The notes beneath the pieces were generated by a model. That model was not told the DNA's origin and did not search any database. It saw nothing but the letters and a program-made list of their open reading frames with translations. The translations under genes were made by a program, and so were the position numbers. This document shows, in pieces, positions 12,563 to 23,436 of a DNA stretch of 64,000 bases (its first letter is position 1; the number at the start of each line of letters is the position of its first letter). Source of the stretch: Anthoceros angustus (taxonomy: Eukaryota; Streptophyta; Anthocerotopsida; Anthocerotales; Anthocerotaceae); assembly GCA_010909165.1 (NCBI GenBank), contig VJWM01000106.1, positions 434,001-498,000 of the forward strand. Reading direction: 5' to 3'.

Positions 12563-15500
12563 ATGGCTCCCGAGACAGGTGAGAAACGCAGGAGGCGGAG
12601 TTCTGGAGACAAAAACGAAGGCGATGAGGATGCACAACCACCTCCTTCGAGAACAGCTAAAATAGATGCTCGTCCATCCCCTCACCCGCTGCAGCAGCCA
12701 GCAGTTCCGAGTCTGCCAGCAGCAGCAGCAACAGCAGCAGCATCAAACCCTGGGATGCCCGCTCGCAAGACCAAAGCTCCGGTGAGGCGTGATCTTTCCC
12801 CGACCAGGTCCTCCGCTGGCGCCGAGAGCCACAGTCGGTCGCGCTCGAGCTCCCCCTCGGCGGTCTCCGACGAAGCGCAGGGCAGGGGAAGGGGAAGGGG
12901 TAGGGGTAGGGGGAGCGGTAGGGGAACGGGAACGGGAACGGGAACGGGAAGAGGAAGAGGAAGGGGAAGGGGAGCGCGGGGCGGAGTTGGGGACAGCAGT
13001 ACGCAACCAAGGAGGAGGGTGACGGCGGAGGATTCAGAGGAGATGGAGGACGAAGTGGTCCAGTTGGCTGAATTCCGGAAGTTCCTCCAGGAACCCGCAA
13101 CACAAGCGGCACAGATGCCTGCCAATGCTCCCGCTCCCGCTCCTGCTCCCGCTCCTGCTTCCAATCGGGTAGCAGGCATGCCAATTCAACCGGGCTCGGA
13201 CTTCATTCCAAAGCGAAATAGCAGGCTTGTTGAGGCTGTGCTCAGATTCGACCAATCGGCTCTGAAGAAACAACAGATGAAGTTGAAGAAAGGCGATCCG
13301 GAGAAAGAATACGTGCTGTGGTTGTTGCGCAACTGGCCTGCATATGAGCAAGGCAGATTGGATTTGGAAGCGGCGGCTCCACGTGCACCAGTTCGACAAC
13401 CTTCACCACCACCTCCACCGGAGGCACAAGGGGAACCGGCTCCCGCTCCTGCTTCCAATCGGGTAGCCGACATGCCAGCCGGCATGCCAATTCAACCGGA
13501 CTCGGACTTCATTCCGAAGCGAGAAAGCAGGGTCATCGACGCTGTGCTCAGATTCGACCAACCGGCTCTGAGGAGACATCAGTTCAAGTTGAGGAAAGGC
13601 GATCCGGAGAAGGAATACGTGGTGTGGTTGTTGCGCAACTGGCCTGCCTATGAGCAGGGCAGATTGGAGTTGGCAGTGGCGGCTCCACGCGCAGTGGCGG
13701 CTCCACGCGCAGTTCGACAACCTTCACCACCACCTCCACCGGCGGCACCGATGCCTGCGGATGCAGATGCAGATGCAGATGCAGATGCTCCTGCTTCCAC
13801 ACGGCAACCTGACGTGCCACTTAAACCGGGCTTGGCCGCAGATGCTCCTGCTTCCACACGCCAACCTGACGTGCCACTTAAACCGGGCTTGGACTTCACG
13901 CCTACGAGCACGCTTGCTTCCTGGGTGCGGAAGTTCGACAAAGCGGCTCTGATGAGCCATCTGATGAAGCTCAAGACGAACACTCCGGAGAGACAGTACA
14001 TCCAGTGGTTGTTGAAGAATTGGCCGCCTTTGGAAGCTCCAGCCGCAGTTCCTGAACCACCAGCAATCCGTCCACCAGAGCAACCACCTCCATCACCGCC
14101 ACCAGCACCACCAATTCTTCCACCAGCGCAACCAGCCCCACGACCACCACCACCACCACCTCGGGCAAATCCAGCCCCGCTTCGCAGTCCGGTTGCGCAT
14201 GTAAGCTTGAGCCCAGGAGGGAGCTCGAGCTCGAGCTCGGGCTCGGGCTCGGACTCGGACTCGAGCTCGGGGGGCTCGAGCCCAGAGGGCCCAAAGAGTC
14301 CAGACTCGGGCTCAGACTCCAGCCCAGAGCGCCCGAGCCCGGGCTCAAACTCCAGCTCCAGCCCAGACCGCCCAAAGATGGTAGACTCCGGCTCAGACTC
14401 GAGCCAGAAGAAGGCAGACTCAGGATCAGGCCCTGGTGACGAGATGGATGAGGATGAGGATGGGGATGGGGATGTGGATGGAATATCACCGCAGAGAAAG
14501 GGGGCGCAGGGAGGCTCAGGATCATTCTCCCGCCTGGTCTCAGGCTCAGCCCCGAGCCCAGAGCGCCCAGAGGAGGCAGACTCAGGATCTGGCCCTGGCG
14601 ACGAGATGGACGTGAGAGAGAATGTGGCTGGAATGCCAGACGACGGAGAGGAGGAACCATTTTACGCTGAGGGACCATTTTACGCAGAGCGACCATACAT
14701 CGATGATGGCACATATTACGCGGCCGTGATGGACGTGAGGGAGAATGTGGTTGGAGTACCAGACTCGTACGCAGAGGACGGGGATGAGGATGGGGGTAGG
14801 AGTGGGGATGGGGACGGGGATGAGGATGGGATGTCTGACGATGAGCAGGAGGAGGAGGGTGTGGTTGCCATTTCAGACGAAGAGGGGGAGGAGGAGGAGG
14901 AGCAGGGCGTGGTTGCGATGTCAGACGACGACAAGGACGAAGGAGAGGATTTGATGCCTAGGATGATAGAGGCATTCGAGGCAAGGAGGATGGAATTCGC
15001 CACAACGGGAGTGACAGTGAACGCAATACGCTCGCAACTGGAGCAGGATATGGATCTGCCAGACAAAGCCCTGAACCTGCCACTTCTCAAGGCCCTGCTA
15101 CGCAAACTTGTGGACGAGGCGATGGTGCAATGGCGGGACAGAGTGATCAACGCGTTCCAAGCTCGGTCGGCCCAGGCTGTCCAGGACACGTGGAATGCGA
15201 CCCAGGTGCGGATCATCCTGGAGAGCGACCTCGACGTGGAGTCGCTGGAGAACTACGAGAGCTTCATACAAGAGATGCTGAAGATCAGGCCTGCCTTCGC
15301 GGCCAGAGCGGGTGGGTGGATGGGGGGCAACCGGCCCACAGCGGAGACCGTGAGCAGGGTTCTGGAGCAGGATCTGGGCTTGTCGGAAAACGACCTGGAC
15401 ATTTACCGGGGGCTGATCGATGTGCTTCTGGAGGAACTGGCGGGCACGGAGGTGGTAGAGGAAGCGGAGAGGGCCGCCTTCCGCGAGCGACTGAGGGAGG

Positions 15501-18500
15501 TGGCGGGTAGGGTTTATCCCAGGGATGGGCGCAAGATCAGCAGGTTCGATTTCCAGAGGCAGGTGGAGCGGGAGATGCTGATGCGTCATCACACCCTGTC
15601 CCCGCACGGGGAGGACTTGGACGAAGTGTATAGGGAGTTGTCGAGCAGGGAAGGAGAGGCGGAGAAGGCAGAAGCCGAGAAGAAGAGCAAGAGGAAGAGA
15701 GGCAGGGACAAGGATGACCCGACGCTGCCGGATTTGCTCGAGGATGAGCCGCCCACGAACAGAGCAAGGGGGCAGGATGGTGGCTCGCAGAAGCGGTACA
15801 TCAGGCCGGGGCGCTTGCGGATCAGTCCCCCGCGTGATATGGAGGACTGCCGGGAGCCCAGGGAGAGGGTGGAGGCTGTTGTGGGCGGGAGAAAAGATCG
15901 GGGGTTGTCGGTGATGGAAGACATGAGGATGGACGTGGACAGCGCTGTGCCTCCGCCCAGCAGCTTGAGGCTGCCGGCTAGTTCCGGGGATGCGGGTGGA
16001 GATGGAATGGTGATGCTCACTGCCGAAGACTTGAATGTGGCTCCCTGTCCACGACCATTGCGGCCCCAGGGCAAGGTAGCTCTCCTGGGATTAGGTCTGA
16101 GCTGCAGCGACAGAGGATGCAATGGGAATGCATGGCATGGAGGGCTATAGCGTACACCAGGAGGAGATGAGCGCTAGCTGCAGGCACCAGCTGGTTGCAC
16201 CATCGTCGTCTGATAGTAGCATCTGTTGGTGGATGCTCTGCTCCAGGTTGTGGGTGCTCTGCTCCAGGTTGTGGGTGCTTCAGGATGCATGGGTGTTTGT
16301 ATGCGCCATGCCGACGTTGCTCGGAAGGTGCAGCTTGTTAGGGCGCTGACTGACCTATGGAGTTGTGCACTTGCAGGTGAAAGCAGCACGGGATGGACCG
16401 AAGGGCACAGCACCGGTGCCAAGACCAGCCCCTCCGCAGGTACCCCTTTCCGTATGCCTCTTGATGTGCATTGATTCGCTTGAGAGGTTGGCGTCCATGG
16501 ACAGGACACGGTTGCTGCTTCTCTGCATCACGCAAAGGTTGTGCAAGAGGCCATGTTATGGAGGACAGCCATGGCCACAAGCATACGCTGCCTGAGGTGC
16601 ACTCCTGAAGGTTCTTTGATGCCCTGTCGGATAGTGTAGCTATTTGTTTTTCAATCACGTGAGAATGCTCTTGGACGTGCCCATTTGTCCTGATCGTCTC
16701 GACTCTGATGCTGTCGGTGCCTGAATGGTGTGCGCGCTCAGCAGATAGCATCCTCTTCCGGGACATCAGGTGTTGCCCAGCAACAGTCGGGAGATGAAGA
16801 ACCTGTGAAACAGATGGTTCCCCACTCTGCGGTGCGTTCCAGTTCATGTATTTTACAGTCAGTCCGAATTGATGCTACTGTATGTATGCCTCATGCGTTG
16901 TGCACATGTACGCAGCCTAAATTCCGACGACCATCTCTGCGAGAACGACCACCTCTGCGGGAACAACCACGCCAGCCTCCAGTTGCTTCACCAAGACCTG
17001 TACCAGTTGTCCCCCAGCGTCAACAATCGAGAGATCAACAACATGGGAGACCGGTAATTCCTTAGTCTGCGTGTGCGTTCCAGGTGCGTTACGGTCGGTC
17101 CGAATTGATCCCACGTCTGTATGGATGCCTCACACGTTGTGCACATGTACGCAGCCTGCATACCACCCATACCAACGAGGACAACCTATGCGAACAAAAC
17201 CAGCCCAGCCTCCAGTTGCTTCACAATCTGCCTCAGGTGGCAGACAGGCAGCAGGAAGAAGCGATACTGGAGGAAGAGGAAGAGGCACTGTGGATGAGCC
17301 GAGGAAGGCCGTAGGAGGAGGGGACGAAGGAGAACCGGGCTGGGTCCCGCCGGATTGGATGAGGTTCCACTTGGGGGAGGAGAGCATGCAATACTTCCAG
17401 CCCCAGATTGGATTTGCCTCGGGCTTCACATTTATCCCGGACTCCTCCCATGGTTTCTCTCCTCAAAGACAAAGGGAGGGAGATGACAGAAACGCTCGAA
17501 CCCACCATGGACAGGACAATCTGTCGCTAGCAGGAAGGGTCCTGAACCAGCTCCCTCCACAGGCCAGAGTTTCCCTCTTGGAAACTCTCAACGGGGAGGT
17601 GCCGATGGAGGTGCAGTGCGAAGTGAGGAGAGAAAGGGAGCCTGTACAGGACACGACGAGCACAATGGCTGTCAGGATCAGCACTGTGCAATCGAGTGCG
17701 TTGGTGGCCTCACCACAGCAAGAGGCTGCTTATTCGAGGATGGGCAAGAGGAAGAGAGAGGGGAAGGGGGGAGAGGAGGAAAGCGAGGAGGAGGAGCGAA
17801 GGACACAGAGAGCCCGTGAGAGGGGAAGAGAGGAAATGAAGGGGAAGGAAGAGGAGGAAAGGAGGAGGAGGATGGAGGAGGACGTGATGAGAGATTCATC
17901 ACCTGAAGAGGGAGAGCTCAGAAAAACACCGTCACCCGAAGAGGGAGAGATAAAAGAAGGGTCATCACCTAAAGACGCAGACATGAAAGGATGGTCACCA
18001 GTTGAAGAGGGAGAGATAGAAGAAGGGTCATCACCTAAAGACGCAGACATGAAAGGATGGTCACCAGTTGAAGAGGGAGAGATTACAGCACTGTCATCAC
18101 CTGAAGACGCAGACATGCCAGAAGGGTCACCAGTTGAAGAGGGAGAGACTAAAGAACCGTCATCACCTGAAGACGCAGACATGAAAGAAGGGTCACCAGT
18201 TGAAGAGGGAGAGATACCGGGAGCAGGTGATGCAAGGTTAACACCAGACGCAAAGAGTGCAGACACGGAGAAGAGAAGAGATGACCCAAGGACCATCACA
18301 GACATACAGGAAGCATCGCCAGGACGGAACGAGGGGAAGGAGATGGGGAAAGAAGAGGAGAAACCAGCTAGCCCAGCGACCATGAAGCAGAAGGTGAGCA
18401 CTGGGCCGGTAAGAGAGTTTCACAGATTAATCGATAGACTACCCGACGAAAAGAGATTGATTCTGTTCCAGAACATGGAGGATACTCCGCCGGGAGAGAA

Positions 18501-21500
18501 AGTTCCCGTGGAAATCGTGGCATCAGGGAATGTGGAAGCTGCCACGTTGGGGCCACCAGGAACCGCTCCTCCGGCACCCATGGGAGGGCAGTGCTACACG
18601 ATCGTGGAAATGGAAAACGCTCTCATGTTGGGATCCGGCTCACAGCTCGATTTGGGACCTAGTTCACAGTTCGATCTGGGACTCGGCTCAGAGTTCGATT
18701 TAGGACTCGGCTCACAGCTCGATTTGGGACCCGGCTCAGAGAGCGATTCTGGACGCGGGTCACAGCCCGATTTGGGTCGCGTCTCACAGCATGTAGAGAA
18801 GTCGCTGACGCCGGACAGGGCAGCCGCAACAATGGAGGCCTTGGCACTGCTGCTACAAACTCTTCCGGAGCCGGAGCAACAGCAGGTCCAGGAAGCCATG
18901 GCCGATATGAAGTCGGGGGAGCGGCTGGTTGTTCACTCGGCGGAAATGGTCGAGGTCACCGCAACGGTAATCAGGCCGGAATCCGAGAAGGGCTCGCCGA
19001 AACAGACACAGACACCCTCCCGGTACGGCTCTCCGACCGTCTTCCCCGAATCCCTGGACGGAGCTGGGCCAGACCAGGAGGGCAATGCAACACCGAGGCC
19101 CCGGGTTGTTTACATGGCAGACAGAGGCGTGGTCCGCAGCCGTGCTCCCGCGCCGCAGCAGGAGCAGGAGCAGGCGCCCTGGCAGCCGGATCCGGTGACG
19201 GCCAAGGAAGCGTTCCTGATGGCGCAGCTGGAGCAGGAGAGGAGGATGGCGGAGGAAGCACGGGAGGTGCTGCGGCAGGAAAGGCTGGCGGCCGCGCAGG
19301 AAGCAGAGAGAGAGAGGAGGGAAAATGAGGAGAGAACCAGGGCGGAGATCGAGAGAGTGCGCCTGCAGCACGCGCAGGAGGTGGAGGCCATGAATCAGAA
19401 GCTGGCAGCCGCGCTTTTGCAGCTGCAGCAGGCCCAGCAAGCAGGTGCGTTGCAGCCGCCATTGCAGCAGGTGCAGGGGTTTGAGGACGTCATGACCGCG
19501 CCCGGCCCGGAGACGATGTATGTGCTACAGTCTCTCGTGGATTTGTCCAAGAGCCAGGAGCAGGCGCCGCAACAAGAGATTTCGGGGCCGCAAGAAGAGA
19601 CGCAGGAGCAGGTGTTCGAGGACGAGATACCTCAGCAGGAGCAGGTTTTGCAGGACGATCTGCCGCAGCAGGAGCAGGTTTTGCAGGACGAATTGCCGCA
19701 GCAGGAGCAGGCGTTGCAGTACGAGATGCCGCAGCAGCAGGAGCCGATTGTGGAAGACGAAGAGATGCCGCAGCAGGAGCCGATGGAGGAAGACGAGGCG
19801 ACGCCGCAGCAGCAATATGCGGCGGGCGGATACGTAGATTTGCTCTTGGGAGCACGTAGCCCGGAACAGGAGGAAGGAGAAGAGGGAGGAAGGAGAAGAG
19901 GTGGAGGAAGAGATGGCTGACGCGCCGGAGGGACGAGGGCTTCCGCGGTCGCCGAAGTCGCCGCCGCCGCCGGCGCCGCCGATCGCGTCACGGAGGCCGC
20001 TGCCAGTGCCGCCAGCGCCGCCAGCGCCGCCATCGCAGCCGCAGCAGCAGGCCGGCGGCAGGCAGGCACGACAGCCTCGACAGCCGAAAGTGCCGCGGGC
20101 GCAGGATGGAGGAAGGCAGCGGCAGCGGCGGCAGCGGCAGCCACCACGGCAACTGCGGCGGCCGGATCCAACTCCGGCCGGGCCCCAGAAGCCCCGATCC
20201 GCCCGATGCTGCATTCTGTGGGACTGCGGTGGTGCCGCGGGTACCTCCCGCCGCACCTCCCGCCGCAGATTCACCCGCCTGGTTTTGAGAAGGAATTGGA
20301 GGAACGACAGGAACACCGGTCGCTGGTGATCAAGATGATAGACAAAGTGCAAGCGTGGGATCAAGTGCTGCCGCCGGAACCGCACGAAGAGCGATGGAAG
20401 CAGTGGCAGCTAGAGCGATTGCAGCTGGAACAAGCCGAATCGGAGCGGCAGCGGCAATTAGGGCAGCAGCCAGTGGAGGAGGAGGAGGAGGAGGAGGAGG
20501 AAGAGGAGGAGGAGGAGGAGGCATGGCACCGGCCGGAGCATATGGAGGAGGACCTGCCGCAGCAAGAGGAGGAGGAGGAACGGGAGGATGGACAGCAGCA
20601 GCAGCAGCAGCAGCGAATGCGTGGATACCGGTGGTTGCGGTGGAATCCGTGCCCGCAGAACCTGCTGGCCAAACAGGAGAAGGCGCGGCAATGGATTTGG
20701 GGGTACGAGCTTAGGAAGGGGGTGGAGAAAGAGATGGAGAAACAGCGGCGCCTGCCCAGGTTCGAGCGCGCAGTGGAAGCGATGCGGCAGAGGGCTCACA
20801 TGGAGAGGGTGCAGGCGGGGCAGCCCGTCGGCCCCAAAGCTTCGGACAGTGCAGTGTTCCCAGATGCCACCCCGTACCCGCACTACATCACGACGAGTGA
20901 CCCTGTGCTCGAAGGGCGAGACGTGATAGATGGCCAGCGGGTTTTCACACAGGACCCCAGACTGCTGGCCTGGGCGGCCAGGAGGCGCCAGGTCATGTCG
21001 GACAATATGCGCCGTTTGTGGCCCGGTTTTGATGCCGATGGGTTTGTCGATGGGGTTGATCAGCCTCCTGTGGCTCCTCAGCCCCCTGGGGAGGCCCCCC
21101 GCGATGTGCCTTTGGGGTTCGGTCCGTATTTCGAGCAGCCTGCCCCGGCTGCGCTGCCTGGGGGTCCTGGGTCTCCTGACATGTATGTGGGCCTGTACAC
21201 GAATGACGGAGCAGTCGCGTTTCAGTACGTGGTGAGAGATGACGGACAAGCACAGCCTCAGCGCACGGCGATGGATGGAGGACAGGACCAGGGCCAGGAC
21301 CAGGACCAGGACCAGGACCAGGACCAGGACCAGGCCGTGATGGATGGAGGGCAAGCCCAGGCCCAGGCCCAGGCCCAGCACATGGTCATGGATGGAGGGC
21401 AAATGATGGATGGAGGACAAGCGCAGGCCCAGAACATGGACGTGGATGGTGGACAAGACCAAGCCCAGGCCCAGGCCCAGAACATGGTCGTGGATGGTGG

Positions 21501-22880
21501 ACAAGCGCAGGCCCAGGTGCCGGCCCGGGTTCCTCAGCAGCTGGATGAGGTGGAGCAATGGAAGGCCGAGAAGATACAAGAGCATGAGCTTCGAGGCAAT
21601 TATTATGGCAAGCCGGTGAAGATGCCGTTCTTGGAGGACCCAGGCTTCCGGTGGGAGTACAGGGGAACTCCCGTATTCCAGCCCAAGGACGGACATCGCA
21701 GCATTGGCCACCGCAAGGATATCGTTGTACGTAAAAGCTTGAAGCGCAGCATGCATAGATGCAACACATACTGGCTGGGGGTGGCATCAGGTGGAGGAGG
21801 GCGTGCGCTGTATGTATAGCACTTTGGGGCTCTCTCGCTCATCCTGTTTTGTTTTGTTTGTGTGTGGCTTGCTTCTGCTTCTGAGAGCTGGAAGTGGGTT
21901 GATGTATCCAGGACGATGGAAGGTGGACAGGCAAAGACAAGCCCCATGCGTGGGAATACGCCGGGGTAGTGTACTTGCCGGAACGCCCTGGCCATTTCCC
22001 GATCAACCCTCGGGACCTCCCTTTCACTCCGCAGCGTCTCGTTTATGTGGTGCAACGGATGGGGTTCACGTGGGAAAAGGACACTCTGGCCAAGTTGCCC
22101 AGGTATTCGGATCTCTGCCGAATTCTCCGAATGGAGCGCGTGTTTCCATCTCCGGCCTTCTCAACCTATCATTGGGATCCCAACATGAACTACGGACAAG
22201 ACTCACCTGCAAAGAGAGAAAGAAGGAGGGCTGCAGCTCAGGCCCGAGCAGCTCGGGCCCGCGCTGCACCTGGCGGGAATGGAGCTGAGGATGAGCAAGC
22301 GGAAATGGCTGCAGAACTCGAAGCCCTTTTAGGATTTGCGGATGACGTTGGTGACTTACAGGATCCGCATACTGTGATGAGGGAGGGGTTGCCATATGCG
22401 GATCAGAATCTGGTTGCAGATGATTTTGCAGATGGGGTCATGTTTAGAGGGCATGCTGCTGCTGCCCCTGCAGACCGTCGGAGAGGCAGGGGCAGGGGGA
22501 CGGGGACGGGGAGGCCCAGTCAGAACTCTCCAGACAATGGGGCCTCCAGACGTGGACGAAGACGCACAAAAAGAGACAAAGCTAACGACTCATATATGGA
22601 TGATGAGTTTGATCTTGACGACATTGTTGAGGGAGGAGACCAAGTATCTGCAGACCCACCATCACCTGGCTCTGCGGACGGGGGTACAGGCAGACGCATA
22701 CCCAGGAGCCAGGCGAAGGCTGTGGTGGCCGATGACGGCGATGATGATAATGACACTGGAAGGGGCGTAGGTGGAGGTAGAGGTAGAGGTAGAGGTCGAG
22801 GCAGAGGTAGGGGTAGGGGTAGGGGTAGGGGTGGGATATGGGTAGGGGTAGGGGTAGGGGTAGGGGTGGGATATGGGTAG
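12563..22880 (+). CDS. Giant low-complexity protein with WLLxNWP repeats and DEK_C-like repeats (function unknown)
   Basis: I do not recognise this gene. Exons joined by phase-0 GT–AG introns are A 12563–16075, B 16377–16439, C 16745–16831, D 16916–17053, E 17155–21726 and F 21912–22880, about 3,100 codons. Exon A starts at ATG 12563 with a basic K/R stretch, then (RG)n and (GT)n tracts, three copies of a WLLxNWP motif (about residues 217–267, 319–369, 443–493) separated by P/A/D-rich linkers, a Ser/Asp/Glu region, and three helical repeats (about 816–850, 876–909, 925–960) that resemble the DEK C-terminal DNA-binding domain. Exon E is E/K/Q-rich with a long coiled coil (about 19200–19440), a poly-Glu run and QDQDQD/QAQAQA tracts. 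Exon F is R/G-rich. Oddities: one in-frame TGA at 19918–19920, and the frame is lost in a duplicated minisatellite after 22511. It is likely nuclear and nucleic-acid binding, by inference only. It may be one gene with the protease-like segment downstream, or several genes. Confidence 0.5.
12883..12990 (+). repeat. G-rich coding minisatellite (GGGTAG / GGAACG / GGAAGA units)
   Basis: Hexamer-type tandem units within exon A encode RGRGRGRG then GTGTGTGT then RGRGRGRG. G-runs are on the plus strand. Coding, in frame, no stop. Confidence 0.85.
13213..14040 (+). repeat. Three copies of a ~50-residue WLLxNWP module
   Basis: Copies at about 13213–13362, 13519–13668 and 13891–14040. The shared pattern is V(L/R)(R/K)FDxxALxxxxxKLK..PExxYxxWLL(R/K)NWP. 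The first two are near-identical at the DNA level (recent duplication) and the third is diverged. Each is preceded by a Pro/Ala linker with FxPKR or FTPTS. Predicted helical; no known family comes to mind. Confidence 0.8.
16832..17154 (+). repeat. Tandem duplication of an intron plus the start of the next exon
   Basis: The introns at 16832–16915 and 17054–17154 share long near-identical blocks: GTGCGTTCCAG, AGTCCGAATTGAT or GGTCCGAATTGAT, TGTATG(G)ATGCCTCA, CGTTGTGCACATGTACGCAG. The exons that follow (D at 16916, E at 17155) both start with CCT and both contain CAGCCTCCAGTTGCTTCAC (QPPVAS). So an intron–exon unit of about 220–240 bp was duplicated and both copies are usable in phase 0. Confidence 0.8.
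19918..19920 (+). other. Isolated in-frame TGA in otherwise open exon E
   Basis: The frame used from 17155 is open to 19917 and open again from 19921 through the donor at 21727. This TGA is the only stop in about 4.5 kb. Either a small unrecognised intron removes it, or it is a recent nonsense mutation, an assembly error, or a true end with a second gene beginning downstream. Confidence 0.75.
20478..20520 (+). repeat. GAG/GAA trinucleotide run (poly-Glu)
   Basis: A run of Glu codons in exon E encodes about fifteen consecutive Glu. A CAG run (poly-Gln) follows at about 20594–20614. Confidence 0.9.
21272..21510 (+). repeat. Hexanucleotide coding repeats (CAGGAC, CAGGCC) and MDGGQ units
   Basis: CAGGAC units encode QDQDQD and CAGGCC units encode QAQAQA. 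They alternate with about seven copies of an (A/V)MDGGQ or VDGGQ spacer. Clean in-frame expansion on a single strand. Confidence 0.85.
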
Positions 22881-23330
22881 GGGTAGGGGTAGAGGTAGAG
22901 GTAGGGGTAGGGGTAGAGGTAGAGGTAGAGGTAGGGCTAGAGGCAGGGGCAGGGGCAGGGGACGGGACGGGAGGCCCAGTCAGAACTCTCCAGACAATGG
23001 GGCCTCCAGACGTGGACGAAGACGCACAAAAAGAGACAAAGCTAACGACTCATATATGGATGATGAGTTTGATCTTGACGACATTGTTGAGGGAGGAGAC
23101 CAAGTATCTGCAGACCCACCATCACCTGGCTCTGCGGACGGGGGTACAGGCAGACGCATACCCAGGAGCCAGGCGAAGGCTGTGGTGGCCGATGACGGCG
23201 ATGATGATAATGACACTGGAAGGGGCGTAGGTGGAGGTAGAGGTAGAGGTAGAGGTCGAGGCAGAGGTAGGGGTAGGGGTAGGGGTAGGGGTGGGATATG
23301 GGTAGGGGTAGGGGTAGAGGTGGGGGTGGG
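22411..23330 (+). repeat. 460-bp tandem duplication embedded in a GGTAGG minisatellite
   Basis: The block beginning GAGGCCCAGTCAGAACTCTC occurs at 22511 and again at 22971, a period of 460 bp, and is almost identical for about 350 bp. Both copies encode RPSQNSPDNGASRRGRRRTK and an acidic DDEFDLDDIVEGG. Each copy ends in GGTAGG/GGTAGA repeats and a GTGGGATATGGGTAG block where the local frame meets a stop. 460 is not a multiple of 3, so copy 1 and copy 2 lie in different frames (0 and +1). Confidence 0.9.
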
Positions 23331-23436
23331 ATATGGGTAGGGGTAGGGGTAGAGGTAGAGGTGGGGGTAGGGGTAGGGGTAGAGGTAGAGGGGCTAGAGG
23401 CAGGGGCAGGGGCAGCAGGGGGCCAGTGGGGAGCCG

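Noticed and set aside
13971-15216. Long minus-strand open frames (247 and 166 residues) opposite exon A
   Set aside because: They are Ser/Pro/Leu-rich mirror images of the GC-rich Asp/Ser/Glu repeats on the plus strand; no start context, domain or splice evidence.
19525-20385. 286-residue minus-strand frame rich in RRLLLL
   Set aside because: Antisense of Q/E-rich coding repeats.
20458-21756. 432-residue minus-strand open frame
   Set aside because: Created by the repetitive CAGGAC/CAGGCC and GAG tracts of exon E read backwards; composition is pure repeat (LVLVLV, LLLLLL).
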